Shown here in pieces: positions 11,101 to 24,659 of a stretch of DNA of 64,000 nucleotides. This DNA comes from Maratus speciosus (Eukaryota > Arthropoda > Arachnida > Araneae > Salticidae), in assembly GCA_963932465.1 (NCBI GenBank), contig OZ010786.1:536799073-536863072 (forward strand), given 5' to 3'. The translations under genes and the position numbers were made by a program. The notes beneath the pieces are model-generated. The model did no database searches, had not been told where the DNA came from, and saw only the letters and a program-made list of their open reading frames with translations. Each line of letters begins with the position of its first letter. Position 1 is the stretch's first letter.

Positions 11101-14100
11101 CATTCCGCTTGAGCATGAACTAGTTATTCATGCGAAATAGATGTTAAAACGAAATGAATATTCTACATGGCTTAGGGCACAAGGTAACATATTATGTAAA
11201 CAATCAAACAGCACAAAAAATGTGCTCCTGAGCTCATGCTTGAGCTATTTATTAGATTGAAATGAAAACTGAAATGAAAACTTCAGGCTAACAAAACTAA
11301 ATCACGAACGAGAGTCGAAGTGAAACTGCAATCCGTCACTCAGCCATTGGAGGGCGATCGAGAAACGTCACAGAAAAGAATCCCGGCGCTGGTAATGGAA
11401 GGATTTCGATGTAAAAAGTTTTCGCCCAGCTGGCGGGAAAATGAGATGAATTAGAATAAAAATGGTTTCTATAAACATTCGAAAATAAGTAACTGCGTTC
11501 AGAACTTTACAGTTTGGTAGACGATAAAAATTAATGAAGGAAATAAAAGTTTAGATTACGTTTTGGAATAAAACTCTGATTAAGATACGCGTTTTAAAAT
11601 TATAGGAATTTAACTAGAAATAAATAATAGAGCGTATTAAAAAAAGGGAAATAATGAATATGCCGGCAATTTAGAATAATTTAAATTAATAGTAAAAGTA
11701 ATTTTTTTTTTTATATAACATATAGATATATATATTTATTTAGTTAATTTCATATAAATTACATCTTTAAAATTATCGTGAATTGCATTTGAGACTTATA
11801 TTAACTTGTAATTTGAATAGCGTGAAAAATTAACAAAATTATGTTATTTAGTTAATGATATAAAGAATTTGTTTGAGAAAAAAAAATCGGAAAAATAATT
11901 TACATATGACGACAGTAATATTAAAAAAATACGATACAAACAATAAACAGATATGACAATATTATTTTTTTTAAATCATCGGGCTCTTCATCCATCAAAC
12001 TTTAATAGAAATATTTTTATTAAATAATAATTTATAGTACATTTAATAGAATTTATTAATAAGTGATGTGTGGCTGTGTCTGAATTAGCAAATTTCAAAA
12101 TTATAATTTAACAAAAATTTGAATTTTTTTATCATTTACTTCTTTTATTTCTAATTATACTTCTTATATTGTATTTGTTTATAAAATTATTTTCTAAAGA
12201 TTTATCTCTGAAGGCTAAATTTATTCCTTCGATTTGAAGTTGCAAAGTATATTACTTTTATTTCATACGTTACTACCAATGAAAAGGTTTTAGCAAAAAA
12301 GAAAAAAAAAATGGAGATAGTGATGATTAGCTGTTGCAATTAGCACCAAACTCTCACAAGATGAAAAGAAAAAAAATCACCATTATTGTAATGATGTAAA
12401 TTGGTTACGTGTTAAGAATAATGATAGATGTATTACTTTCTAAAGCTAAACCATGTACATGGAGTTTATAGCTATGGTATTGAATAGATACCAGAGTTTG
12501 GAAAACTGGATAGGCTATGATAAGTAAAAAATATGTATTATCTCGCAGTCCTTTCAGATAACAAGATACAAAGTTCAGTATTCTATTTTTTTAATTTAGA
12601 TATATGCCATTTATTGTTGGGTGGGGAAGATTGATTGAGGAATAAGGGCGGCGTTGGAGTACTAATATGAAATTGTATTATTGTCATGATAAAATGTTAA
12701 AAAAAAAAAAGAAAAATAAAAACATTATTGCAGCATCGTATAAAAAAAATCTCTTCAAATGAAAACCTAGAAATCATTTTCCAAATATATTCGATGTTAA
12801 TCGAAGGAAAAAAAAAAGTTATCCCTCAAATAAAATCACAAAAAGATAAGACATAAATATTTAAAAAAGTTTATAAAACTATACTCTAAAACACATTTAC
12901 TTAATGAAAAATAAACGGATAGAAAATGTTCTGCTTATTATATCTTAAAACACTTTAATTTGATATTATTTTTAATGAAACTAATATCACAATTACAAAA
13001 TTAATGATAATGTAGAGTATAATGTTCCACTTTTTTAACCTATATGCATACTACATCTTTATTTATCCAATGAATAGAAAAAAAATATATAAACAAAAGA
13101 TGCGTATTGTTCCTTTAAGTTTATGTTAAATACAATGAAAAAAATGTACTGAAAACTTTTTTTATTAACAGCATTTCACGAAGTACAAATTATTTTAAAT
13201 TATACTGCAATAATTGTTTGTGTTTATTGCGTTTAGTTAAAATCATTTAATATAACACAAATAATGTCTGTTACACCAAGGAATAGAGTTTCATTCCCCT
13301 GTTTAATCTAGCTGTAAACAAACAATTCACTAAATTCCGTCTGTTAAAGTTAAACGGATTTCCCTAAGCATCATAAATAGATGAATATTCAGTTAAATGT
13401 TACATTAATCAACCATGCTAAAGATGAGTTAAGCTGTTTTATTATTCAAATTTCCCACACACAACCACACGACATTCTGCATTAATACATTTTTTAATGA
13501 GTATTTTAACAGGCATGTCGAATTAAAAATATAATTTGTAATTAAAAATTGAATTATCCACAATATTGCTCATACACAGTTTCTGAAAAGTATTAGTTAA
13601 ATAGTCTAAGGATGGTAACATATATCAATACAAACAACGCTTATTTTACAAAACAGCATCGGATTTGGCATACTTGGTAAACAATTGAAAGGAAGTTCAC
13701 TGCTTGCTACAACTTGATTTTCAATAAAGAAGTTATTTCAGCAATAATTTCAAGAGATTTATTCTGCTTTCTATGAAAACAGACCTCATCCCTAGAAGAC
13801 ATTGAAGTGCACTGTGATTCGGTCAGTGACTGTGTAACCACTGTCATCTACGTTTAAAAATTTTAAGCTTCCACATCAGCGTTGGTTTTGTCTGTGAGAA
13901 GTAGTTCGTAAATTTTTGCATGCAATTTTCGAATGCGTCGCGAAATATGTATTGTTTCACTGACCAAAATTCTGTTCACTTCTGACCTTTTTACGTTGTC
14001 GTCATATTTTCTAAAACATACGGTAAAACTATTGAAATATATTAGTACAATATTTTCATTATAGGTAAATTTCAGTATTTGGGTTGATATTTACTTGAGA

Positions 14101-14200
14101 TATCGATTAACTTTGACTATATAAGCATAATGCTCTACTGATTTTCTGTGAAATAATTATTTAGCTTGATGTATATTGTTAAACTATAACAATGGTAATA
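8127..14200. other. Noncoding part of duplication copy A
   Basis: No gene is seen. The stretch aligns in pieces with 47020-48200, 50340-50840 and 57450-60390. Short low-complexity runs lie at about 10350-10380 and 10560-10590. A locally GC-richer islet lies at 11290-11450. The most strongly shared noncoding sections are 13265-13530 (with 58845-59100) and 13795-14060 (with 59995-60260). A TATATAAG string at about 14120 is only partly kept in copy B. Confidence 0.55.
11290..11450. other. GC-richer islet, possible regulatory DNA
   Basis: This ~160 bp patch is visibly richer in G and C than the surrounding sequence. It holds CpG-containing words (GCGATCGAG, AACGTCAC, CCGGCGC) and, on the minus strand, a CCAAT string followed by a TGACG word. 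No start codon, splice pattern or TATA box is positioned convincingly. It could be a promoter or enhancer remnant, or simply a foreign insertion, and I cannot distinguish these. Confidence 0.25.
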
Positions 14201-14449
14201 AGTTTTTAGATAAAGGAATTAGATTTGAACATTATTAACGACACTGTAATATTTATTATTATGTATGCTATTTTATTTATTACTTATTATTCCTTAAAGC
14301 TGTTTTAACTATTAAATTACAAGAAAGAGAAGAAAAAGAAAAAAAACTAATCCTATTTTCAGGAATCATTTGCATAATATTTACAAACAAACTCTCCGAT
14401 TTTACCATTAAATGGTTTATAAATATTTGAAATGTGCATTAATGCTGGA

Positions 14450-16750
14450 TGTATACACGAAATATTGTAATTTTGGTAATCATAATATTTTTACGATCTT
14501 TGAGTGATTTAAAAAGTAGAAAGTTCAGTGACTGGTATCTTATGTGAGAATATCATCTATGGAGAGGATGTGTTAAAATCATAAATACTTTCGATTTCAG
14601 TAAAATATACTGCAAAGAAAAGCATAGCATTAGTTACGATTTTGAAGTATTAAAAATAGTAAATTGAATTGTATGAATAGCAAAATAACACTTTTATTTT
14701 ACAATGGCTGAAAGATCGAATCATTTAGAGTGCTTTAATTATTAAAAAAAATATTCTTCAAAAAGTAGCTAAGTAGTAAAATTTGGGAAAATATTTTCAC
14801 AGATTGTCCTTTGTAAGTGTTACATAGTGATTAAGTTTAAACTTGTTATAATTACTCTTTCATTTAAGCTATCATGTGCATAAAATTACTGAACTAAGAA
14901 AAGAATATCAATCTCATTGTTTTTTTATACTTTTTCTTTATCATAATAATAATAAAAAAATATATAAATAAATATGATAATATTTACTAAGTTGCTTTAA
15001 AAAACTTTTACTTTCTTCAAATATATATATTTTTTAAATTATTATAATTTTATGATACAACTGAAAGTAGAATGTAGAAATAATGTTATGTTGTATAAGG
15101 ATATTAAATATGTACAGGATCTCCTACCATGAAAATGTATGAAAATATATTTAATATTTTTTCCTTTAACAGACGATATAATGATAATAAAAATAACTTT
15201 TAAATATATATATGCGAAATGTTATACTTATTTACAGATATTAATAAAGGATAATAAATTGATATTTCACTGGGTGGCCTAGTCATAAAATAAAATGAAA
15301 TTACCACAATCTTTACTAACTTGCTTTAAAAATCTTTTACATTCTTCAAATATCTTTTTATAATTATTATAATTTTACGATACAGCTATTATAAAGAAAG
15401 TAGAATGTAGCAATAATGCTGTGTTGTATAAGAATATTAAATATGTACAAGATTTTCTACAATGAAAATGTATAAAAAGAGATTTAATATTTATTCATTT
15501 ATTCATTTAACATACAATATAATGATAATAAAAATAACTTTTAAAAAGATATATATGAAATGTTATACATATTTATAAATATTAATAATGGATAATAAAT
15601 AGATATTTTACTGAAAATTATGCTTTTTATTTTATAACGGTTGAAAAACCTTATCTTTTGATTTATTTCTGTTAAATGCGCTTTACCACTCTAAAAGAAA
15701 CAATGTTAGCTAAAACTCAGAAAATATTTCTAGCGACCGTTCTTTGTCGGCGAGGCGTAATGATTAGTTGCAGGCTAGTGATCATTGGTCTTTCTTTTAA
15801 GTTGGTCTATGGATGATATCACAGAACAAAATGTCAAAAGAAGTTTCTTTTAAGGATAGTTTTGCTTACTCATAGAAGTATTTTATTTTTTTTTCCTTCG
15901 TTTAATTGCTTTCATAAGTTGTAAAATGCTTCTAAAAAAGTTATTTAATGGTTATATTTTTACGGTTCTTTTGCGGTATAGACAGTGTAATGTACAATGA
16001 GTGGTATTTTATATAAGACTATTATGTATGACGGGGTATTTGGAAACTAAAATGTATAAATTGAGATTTTAAAAAATATATATGTGTGCAACAGTTGAAA
16101 GAGCATTTACGGAAAAATTCTTTTAAAGACTGTAGCTTGAGTGCCTATTTCCAATGATGAAAGTCCATTGTCGAGTGAGTTTTAATTTTTGCTAATGCTT
16201 ACTATTGTATGAAATAATGTTCAATAAATGTTCTCCTTCTGTCAAATATTCTAAAAAGTCCCTACAATGTTGGCGAAGAATTGAGAACATAATTCTACCG
16301 ACCGTTCATTGTCGACGATGCGTAATGATTAGTTGCAGACTGATGATCATCGTTCTTTGTTTTAAGCTGTCCTATGGTTGATATCACAGAAGAAAAAATG
16401 TCAAGTAGTTTCTTTTAAGGACACTTTTGCTTACTCATAAAAGTATTTTTTTTCTGTGTTTAATTGCTTTCATAAGCTGGGAAATGCTTCTAAAAAGGGC
16501 TCATTTAATATTTATATTTTTACGATATTTTTGCGGTATAGAGACGGAATATACAATGACTAGTATGTTATATAATAATATTATCTATGAAGTGGGTAGT
16601 TAGAAATTAAAATGTATAATTTGTAAATAAATAAATATATATGTGTGTATGCAACTGTTCATACAACTTTTGCTAAAAAATATTTTTAAAGACTAGCTTA
16701 AGTAGCTATTTCTAATATTATGATGATAGTTTATATACTAGTAAGTTTTA
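14450..16750 (+). repeat. Cluster of degenerate local tandem duplications
   Basis: A core module recurs at about 14475-14600, 14985-15180, 15308-15490, 15910-16075 and 16450-16625. It carries, in order, a CTTTCATAAG-like word, an A+T-rich stretch, a GTATAGA-type word, ATGTACA, a TATATAAG-type string and AAAATGTATAA. The pair 14985-15275 / 15308-15615 repeats at ~320 bp. The pair 15700-16180 / 16255-16730 repeats at ~550 bp and adds a preceding module with GCGTAATGATTAGTTGCAG. The copies are diverged. No open frame is kept. Nothing equivalent was found beyond 60.4 kb next to copy B. Confidence 0.75.
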
Positions 16751-17095
16751 ATCGTTGCTGATGCTTAATATTGCAGAACATATCGTCCATTCTGCTTTAT
16801 CCAGACTGTATACCAATGAAGCTTTGCAGATTGATTAAAAAAAAAAAAAAGTAGAAAAAATTATCCATGAAGATGTTATTTGACATCCATTATCCGGATA
16901 TCAATAGAGTACTTTTTATGCAATGATTCAGCCTCCATGGAGTCACCTAAAACTTGTAAAGAGATGTTATTGCAGAGTAAGAAACAATAACATAAAGTAA
17001 TTCACGTTCATAAACATCCATTTTTCTTAATGCACTTGATAACATTATATATGAGTTCTCATGATTTTTGTTAACCAGTTTTCAATTTATATATA

Positions 17096-17132
17096 CATAT
17101 GCATATATATATTTATATATATATATATATAT
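17096..17132. repeat. TA-rich microsatellite
   Basis: Interrupted (TA)n tract, read directly. Confidence 0.9.
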
Positions 17133-17334
17133 AATTTGAAAATATTCGTATCATTATTCATCTTAAGAATTTCCTCGTCTGAGTGATGAACCATGTGGAT
17201 CTTAATAAAGGTAATTATTTTCTTTGTAAATGTATTTTTAGCAAGTATTATCTTAGTTTGATGATTACAAGTTAAATTTTTAAATATTAATAATATTACT
17301 AATAGTTTAGTAGGGGTCGCGATAAATAATTTAT

Positions 17335-17435
17335 TAGCCCCCGGTACGGTATGCTATTTCTTTCTCCTAGTTTATTTTGTGTCGTATTCATAAAATGACG
17401 TTACTTTACAGAAGCCAGCTGTAAAACAAAGTAGT
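17335..17435 (+). repeat. ~100 bp segment shared with 40945-41030
   Basis: Both places contain CGGTATGCTATTTCTTTC, then TCCTAG or TTCCAG, a diverged ~40 bp stretch, and then a CAGCYGTAAAACAAAG word. The homology stops abruptly on both sides. The pyrimidine run ending in AG looks like a splice acceptor, but no open frame follows in either copy. It is best read as a small dispersed repeat or transposon fragment. Confidence 0.5.
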
Positions 17436-20400
17436 ACGATTAATTACTCATTAGCAATTTTTTTAACTTCTAAGCATCGCACATTTTAAATTTTTATAAT
17501 GTCGTATTGGTGGAAAAAAGTACTTTTACATGCAATTTGTTTGAAATCTGCATCTCCATTTATTTTTTAAATATTAATTTTTTGGAGCTTTTTGCTTAAT
17601 ATTGGCAACGAAAGTACTCCATTTCTGTAGAAAGTAAAGGAAAAATAGTTGTAAAATATTAATTATATATTTCTGTTGCTATTTTTTATAGCAACCGAAA
17701 GGAAATGTAATTAAAATACGTGCTATTTTATAAAAAATATAAAAGAATGATTTCTGTTAAAACATGAAGCTATTATAAACTATATTTAATTTTAAGTATC
17801 TATATTACTGTTACAAACAAATGAAGGCCTATCAATCATTAGACAGCCGCCTTTTTTTTTCTCGAGTTTCTTTAACAGGACAGGGTGTCGGGTTAGATAT
17901 TTATACCAGTTTTCGGGGTCGGGTTTAAAGTATAAATAATAATAATTAACAAATTGGAAAAAATTATTGGAGTAGCTAAAACACATAAAGAAACTTAATT
18001 TCTGAAAGTGTTTTATAATACTTTTCAAATTCATTAGTTCTTGAGCCATAGTTCGAAATGAAAAAATCTTTTGAATGTTGTTCCCAGTGTTAGGAAAATT
18101 AAGTCAAAACAGTTAATTAAAAAAAAAAGTTAAGAAATTTATATTTTGTACTCTATTTGGGCTTTAAAAGTTATATTGTGAAAAACTTTAGCAATTCTTT
18201 AATCTCTTCTTTATTTTCCAGGCGTCATTTTACGACCTGTAAACTTTTGACATCAGATAGTCTGTATATTTTTCGCCGCATCAAATCGTAGAATTCTACG
18301 TTTAGGAAGACAATGATTCTAAATAAATTATTCTGATACTAAAAAATAAAAAATATATATAAATACGGTCACTATATGGAACGGCCCCTGGCACCTATCT
18401 TTAGGGGGTTAATAAAAAAATAAAAATCCATTTATCTGCGGCAGAAAATTACCGACTTATACTACTACATTTTTTTATGAATTTTCAATATATGCTGGGA
18501 TTAAAATTTAGCTATTGATAATTATTTAAAGATACATTTTTTCTTATTGTACTGTTGTTCTATTTACTTAAAAAAATCCCTGAAGCAATGTTTAAAAAAT
18601 ACCACGTGATAATAATATTGCATTTAAAGACATAAATTCTCCTTTGGCATTAATTAATGTATGCCCTATATTAAACTTTAATTATCAAAGTAAAAGATAC
18701 AAAAATATTACAAAAAAATCATATTAAATCTACTAGGATTAAAATACTGCCGATGCATATTAAAATTATATTGCATCAACGAATATTCGAATCCATCCTG
18801 TGCAAAATAAAACTCTTAGAATATTTCTCATTTAAAAGTTTATTAATTAATGATAGCATTGTCTATTCATGAAAATCCCTTTAGCAACGAAAGTGGAAAG
18901 AAGATAATTGAATTTTCTTTTCACGAAATCGCTTTAAAATATACAGAAACATATTAAAAAATCATTAATTTTTGTGGTTTTCTTTTCTTTTTACTTTATT
19001 AAAACTATCGAAAAGACGGTTTACTTGGAGATCTTGGGGATAAATGTTCTTAAATTTCGTGTAATCAATATTATTTATGCAGGTTTATTTTGTCGAACAT
19101 ATATATTCGATTTATTTTAAAACATTTCAGTTTTACATATGGTGAAACCTGTATAACAAGTTGATATTTAGATACATATGGACAAACATGCATTTAAGTT
19201 TATTCATATATAGATAAATAGACAGATAGATAGATAGGTATGAAATATATATATATATTTAATATGAAAAAATACATAAACAAATGAAATATGATTTACT
19301 TGTATGCAGTTCATTTCATTTTTTTTAGCAATTATAACGTATGGTATTAAATGAAAATCAACGATTAAATCGATCAATCAATTAAATTAAAATCAAACAT
19401 GCCTTACCGCATTTGAAGGTGCGTCTAGTAAATAAACTGGGCGATGGACGGGCCCATGATAACCTTAAATGAACCTCCCATTTGTATCACTTTATACCTT
19501 TAACCACATTTCGTCTGCATTTATATTTTGAAATTAAAAAATAACGAAACAATGTTGATTTTTAGTGGTAAAGACGCTCGTAATAGACAGTTTCATGTTC
19601 TTTCATGTAGGGTCGTTTCATAGTTGAAATTTATATCGGCCGTTTAAACATAACGATTTGGCAGCCCATGAAAAAATATAGGAAACCTTTGCGAAAATTT
19701 TAGAATTAGAAATAATTTTATATGCTATACAAAATACATGTCCCCTGACTCTGTGGAAATTTGGCAAAAAATACGGATATTTAGCGGTAAAATAGATCTA
19801 AATAACTGGAACGGGAGAAGTGTATTAAACATATAAAAACATACATTTCATGTTGCCTTTTATCCTATATGTTATAATTTCTGATACAAATTTATGACTC
19901 ATAAATAAAATGTTTCTAACGATTGTGTCAAATTATCGTTCTAAAAATTTATATTGTTTTGTAAAAATCAGAGCTTTTCGAGTAACTATTTATTTATTTT
20001 CTTATACATCGAAATCTGCTAGCAAAAGTTTTTCTTTTTCATGTTGAAACAAGAAGCGTGCAAATAGATGTTCTTCTGACATTAGCCTAAGTGATTTTTT
20101 TCGGTTTTCAAATTAAATATTTCATCCCTAAGCCCGATTACGACTGAACCAATTCAATAATTGATCATTAGATAAAAAATAGCACATAATATTAAATTTT
20201 TAGCACTATTGAATAAAATCAAGTGTGTTCTTTTAAAGAAAATGTGTGTAATGTTAATCTTATGGGAAAATGTGCTGAAAAAACAAAAAGTGTTAATTTT
20301 CGTAATTTTTGAAATGTGGTTTGCCGTTTTCGAAAGAAATTTAAAAGTACATGTATTTTTTTTTCTCGTATTTACATTTTCGGATTCGATGCGTGCGTTT

Positions 20401-21095
20401 GAAATATGCCGATAAAAGGAAGGGAAAGGGCGGTCGTCCGGTTTATTAAATGTTTAATAAAAACGTGGTTATTATCTAAAGTCTTTGAAACTTTTAGGAG
20501 GTAAAGACATAGAGTTTTCGCAGACTGTGAGACAAAATCGCCAAAAAGTACTCATATTTATTGGTAGAAGAGCTTTAGTAGATAAAGATTGGTAGAAGGC
20601 CCTTTTTTCACATGGTTAATTTAAATTGTTAAAAATTAGTTCTTGTTTTCAGAACACTTTTGATTTTAAGTAGCATAAAGATGGCAGTTATGCACAACGT
20701 CACAAAAATTGGTTAAAATATATTGATATCATGTTGAAAAAGAAATTTGTTTTCTTCTCTGTTTCTTTCCTGTTTTGGTATCGGTTAAGTTATCATAATA
20801 ATAAAAAAAATTGCGTTATCTAAAGGATTATTTTATTATATATTAATGTATACTTTGAAAGTGTATTTGTAAATAAAATCTGTAAATCTATCTCTTTAAA
20901 ATTTCTTGATAAAATTTTCCTATTTAATACTGAAAAAGTAAGCCGAAGCTAGAGAAACCGCGACGAAACAACCCGGTTTTTAGTGTTTTCATCTAAATTT
21001 TTAAACATTTTATTTTGTAAAAAATAATTCTGCTCATCCGAACGTTTAGAATTTTTTTTCTTTTTGATATAAATACGGTCTGTAAATATACTCTG
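17436..21095. other. Noncoding DNA without recognised features
   Basis: AT-rich sequence with a short (GATA)n-like run at about 19210-19235 and scattered TA tracts. The open frames here (for example 17792-18049 minus and 20209-20415 plus) have no domain or composition that suggests translation. The small GC-richer patch at about 19400-19490 shows nothing specific. Confidence 0.5.
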
Positions 21096-21269
21096 AAAAG
21101 AGAGTGTCGACATGCGGACGTTTAGTTACATTTAGCGTAGGAAAAGTATTGTCTCCGAGAGGAGCAAAGTTAATTTTGGACAGGAAATTAAAAAAAAAAA
21201 AAAAAAAGTCATAATTCGTGTTTTCGAAAACTAATTACTCTGTTGAAAAGAAGAAGGCCTCAGGATTAC

Positions 21270-21316
<47 letters not shown>

Positions 21317-21894
21317 TTTATCGGTATACATTCGAAATATCCGAGAGGAGCCATATGAGAGAACGAGTGAACAACGAAAACGACCTTTTTTATTTTTTAT
21401 AGAAGTGTTTTAACAGTACTTTTCGAACTGATAAAGAGAGTGTCGAAATGCGGACGTTTAGTTACATTTAGCGTAGGAAAAGTATTGTCTCCGAGAGGAG
21501 CAAAGTTACCTTTGGTCAGGAAATTTTAAAAAAGTCATAATTCGTGTTTTCGAAAACTAATTACTCTGTTGAAAAAAAGAAGGCCTCAGGATTACGTGCC
21601 TTTTTTTTTTTTTGTTAATCGGTATACATCCGAAATATCCGAGAGGAGCCATATGAGAGAACGAGTGAACAACGAAAACGACCTTTTTTATTTTTTATAG
21701 AAGTGTTTTAACAGTACTTTTCGAACTGATAAAGAGAGTGTCGACATGCGGACGTTTAGTTACATTTAGCGTAGGAAAAGTATTGTCTCCGAGAAGAGCA
21801 AAGTTACCTTTGTTCAGGAAATTTTAAAAAAAGTCATAATTCGTGTTTTCGAAAACTAATTACTCTGTTGAAAAGAAGAAGGCCTCTAGATTAC

Positions 21895-21927
<33 letters not shown>

Positions 21928-22040
21928 GTTAATCGGTATACATCCGAAATATTCGAGAGGAGTCATATGAGAGAACGAGTGAACAACGAAAACGACCTTA
22001 TTTATTTTTTATAGAAGTGTTTTAACAGTACTTTTCGAAG
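21096..22040 (+). repeat. Three-copy ~300 bp tandem repeat with poly-T tracts
   Basis: Units begin at the AGAGTGTCGA word at about 21100, 21437 and 21735. Each contains, in order, GCGGACGTTTAGTTACATTT, CCGAGAGGAG, a poly-A tract, ATAATTCGTGTTTTCGAAAA, GAAGGCCTC, a poly-T tract, a second CCGAGAGGAG-like word, and GAACGAGTGAACAACG. Outside the homopolymers the copies are nearly identical, so the array is young. The poly-T tract is about 40, 13 and 27 bases long in the three units. The array has no coding capacity. Parts of the first unit's flank (20990-21095) are not repeated. Confidence 0.9.
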
Positions 22041-22949
22041 TGATTGATGCGTTTAAGGGAAATTGGAAGGGGGAGGGGGGAATCCGAACCGTAGCTCCAA
22101 GCTGCAAGCCTTATGGAGTGCTTTCATACGGACGACCGAAACCTATTTGTTAGTTCATCCTTTTGACAGCAGTTAAAAAGAAATGTTCAATATTTATTTT
22201 ATGCTGTAGTAAATAAAAAAACTGTAAGATTCTCAATATAGCTGTCTGGTTCAAAACATGACGAAATATAAGAAATACAAAATATTATTAATAAAACCCT
22301 ACTTGTAATAACTATAATGCCGATAATAAGAAAATTGATAATAATAATATTTAATGAATATATATGAAAACTATTTACAATGGAAACAAAAAAAAAAACA
22401 TAAGTCTCAAAAGTCAAAAGTTTTAGAATGTATGCCTTCATGTTCTTAATTATAACGAGCGGATTGAGCGACAGATGTTAAGGTAAACGGCCGACATAAA
22501 ACGGCATTTGGCTTTCTCCATCTAAGCGCTCGAAAAAGCAAGGAGTATGATCAGGAGCGCTTGTCAATTTCCAGAAATAATAATGTTTCTCCGATGAGTT
22601 TTTAATTAATATATCGACTAATTAAAAAAATCTAATAGTCAGCTGCGTCAAGACCTGCCTTGGGCTGTCCTCACTCAAATGTTAAATCTTCTGCGTTTGG
22701 TATATTTCTCTAACCATCGCATACAGTCGTACAGACATACTGAATGAAATTTTTTTATTAATATTCTTAGAATTATATATATGTATCATATATATATATA
22801 TAAGATGCGAGCAGTTCCCGACAAAATTATTTCATGTTTTTCATATTAGTTTATACATTGAAAGGCTGTAAGATACAATTTTCTCCTGATTTCCTTGTAT
22901 CATTGCCACTAAACATAAATAAAGTAGACCGTACATGTATCCTTTAGAG

Positions 22950-22980
<31 letters not shown>

Positions 22981-23617
22981 ATTAGTTGAAGTCTAGTTCT
23001 CGTAATGTTTTAGTTATGACAAAAAGAAAATTAAGTTATGAGTTACTATTACAAGGTGTGCTAAGTATGCTTTCTTTTAACTATTACTTTCATTTAATTT
23101 ACATAGGCGACTTCTTTTCTACTGATTTCATACTTAATAATTGTGATTATCCTGAAAGCTATATAAATATGACGTATTATCGGTATTTTCTGTAATTGAA
23201 TGAAGCGTCAGAGAAACGCACTAAGTAAGTACTACTTATAATTGTTTGACAGCCTCTTTCCTTATCCAAATGTCTCAGAGAAGTAATTGAGAAAACTTCC
23301 TTTTAAAATATTTACAAATAGTTGTTTAACAATTAATATTTGTAAAATTGAAATGTTCATTCAAAGTGTCAAAGATATAATATTCTTTTAAAAATAATTC
23401 ATTAAACACATGTCAATAATGTTTGTCATATTCCCATGATTGCTTTGATGTTTCAAAGATAACTTAAAACACAAATTATTTTCCAGTTTTAAATGATATT
23501 ATTCTTAAAAGAAGAAATAGTAATAATCTAAGTGCAACATATTTAATATTTTACGTTTCTGAATGTACCTGGACCAATTTTAAAAAAGATTTGTAACAAG
23601 TAATTAAAAGTGACATA

Positions 23618-23655
<38 letters not shown>

Positions 23656-24659
23656 TTTTAGTTTATCAACGCTTGAGTTAAAAGTATGATACTTCTAAAA
23701 ACGAAATGAAAATCATTGCAATGTATAATTAAAAATCTCACATAGGACAGTTTATAATCTTCGAAAATTGGAGATAAAGTCAAATTAAATGACTTAGAAA
23801 ACTGATTAATACATAAAAATGAAACCCATATAAATCATTTTTCAACTAAAGTTTAATTAAGGTATTTCGCATACGTCTCTATAGAGCAGTTTAATTTCTT
23901 TATTTTATTTATTTATTGTTCGATAAACACATGTTTATTTTAAAAAGAAATTCTGTACTGAATGTGTCAACTTTTCAAAAACACACTTTCACTGTAAATT
24001 AAAAAAAAAAAAAAATGTCTAATTTATAAATGTTGCATAGATAATGGTTAATTATCTAAAAACGCTACTTATCTCATCTGCCTAATGCAATTTTATTTTT
24101 ACCCTGATAAATGCAAACTATTATACTAAGGTGAAGTAATCATTATTTATAAAAACAGTTAACTAGAATTTATTTAAATGTTGTTTTACTGTGATCAGAC
24201 TGAGCATTTTAACTATATCAAGGTGAGTTTTATATAATTCTCCATACGATATTCATATCGTCGAAGATATAAACGTTTTTCTTTACATTATTAATAATTT
24301 CTGCACACTTGAAAATGAGTACATCATATGTCGATTGCTTAATGCTTGAAGGATTTAACTATACGTTGGGGAAACACACAAGTTAAGTAAAAATACTGAT
24401 TTATTATGCGTAGTTAAAAAATAAAACACAAGTATGTAATTTTTACAGATACAGAAAACCACGAAGTTTTCCTTTTAAAAAATACTTAAAGCGTCTGCTC
24501 TTCATTATTCTGTAAATGTTCTTCTTATTAATAAGTTCATTCCTTCAGTTTGTGATAATTCCCGCGTCAATCAAGAGATAGTGCATTGCTGAATCGTGAT
24601 TTAAGATTTGGAGTTCAAAAGTTGCGAACTGCAAACTTGATATTTAATAAGCTAATTGA
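22041..24659. other. Noncoding DNA, long poly-A tracts
   Basis: No gene is seen. Poly-A tracts lie at about 22951-22979 and 23619-23653, with a shorter one at about 24001-24014. A GC-richer patch spans 22440-22760, and its six frames are closed by stops within short distances. The open frame at 22199-22441 (minus) is hydrophobic only because of its T-rich composition. Confidence 0.5.

Larger units (their letters stand above)
1140..14200 (+). repeat. Segmental duplication, copy A
   Basis: This block is collinear and in the same orientation as copy B at about 38060-60400. Matching anchors, in order, include 1170-1262 plus 3183-3280 with 38290-38460; 4980-5160 with 38530-38700; 5640-6240 with 39230-39840; 6650-6830 with 42600-42790; 6915-6990 with 46745-46800; 8340-8900 with 47220-47760; 9900-10260 with 50370-50745; 11880-12290 with 57640-57960; 13265-13520 with 58845-59095; and 13795-14180 with 59995-60385. 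Identity is patchy but includes many runs above 15 bases. Three transposons lie in A and not in B. No exon was recognised in any anchor, so this is an old duplication of noncoding, perhaps intronic or intergenic, DNA. Confidence 0.85.

Noticed and set aside
17160..17215. Exon-like stretch ending in AAAG followed by GTAATT
   Set aside because: All three frames close within about a dozen codons, and there is no supporting neighbour exon.
22199..22441. Hydrophobic minus-strand open frame that could be a membrane peptide
   Set aside because: The hydrophobicity follows from A/T-rich codons, and there is no initiation or splice context.
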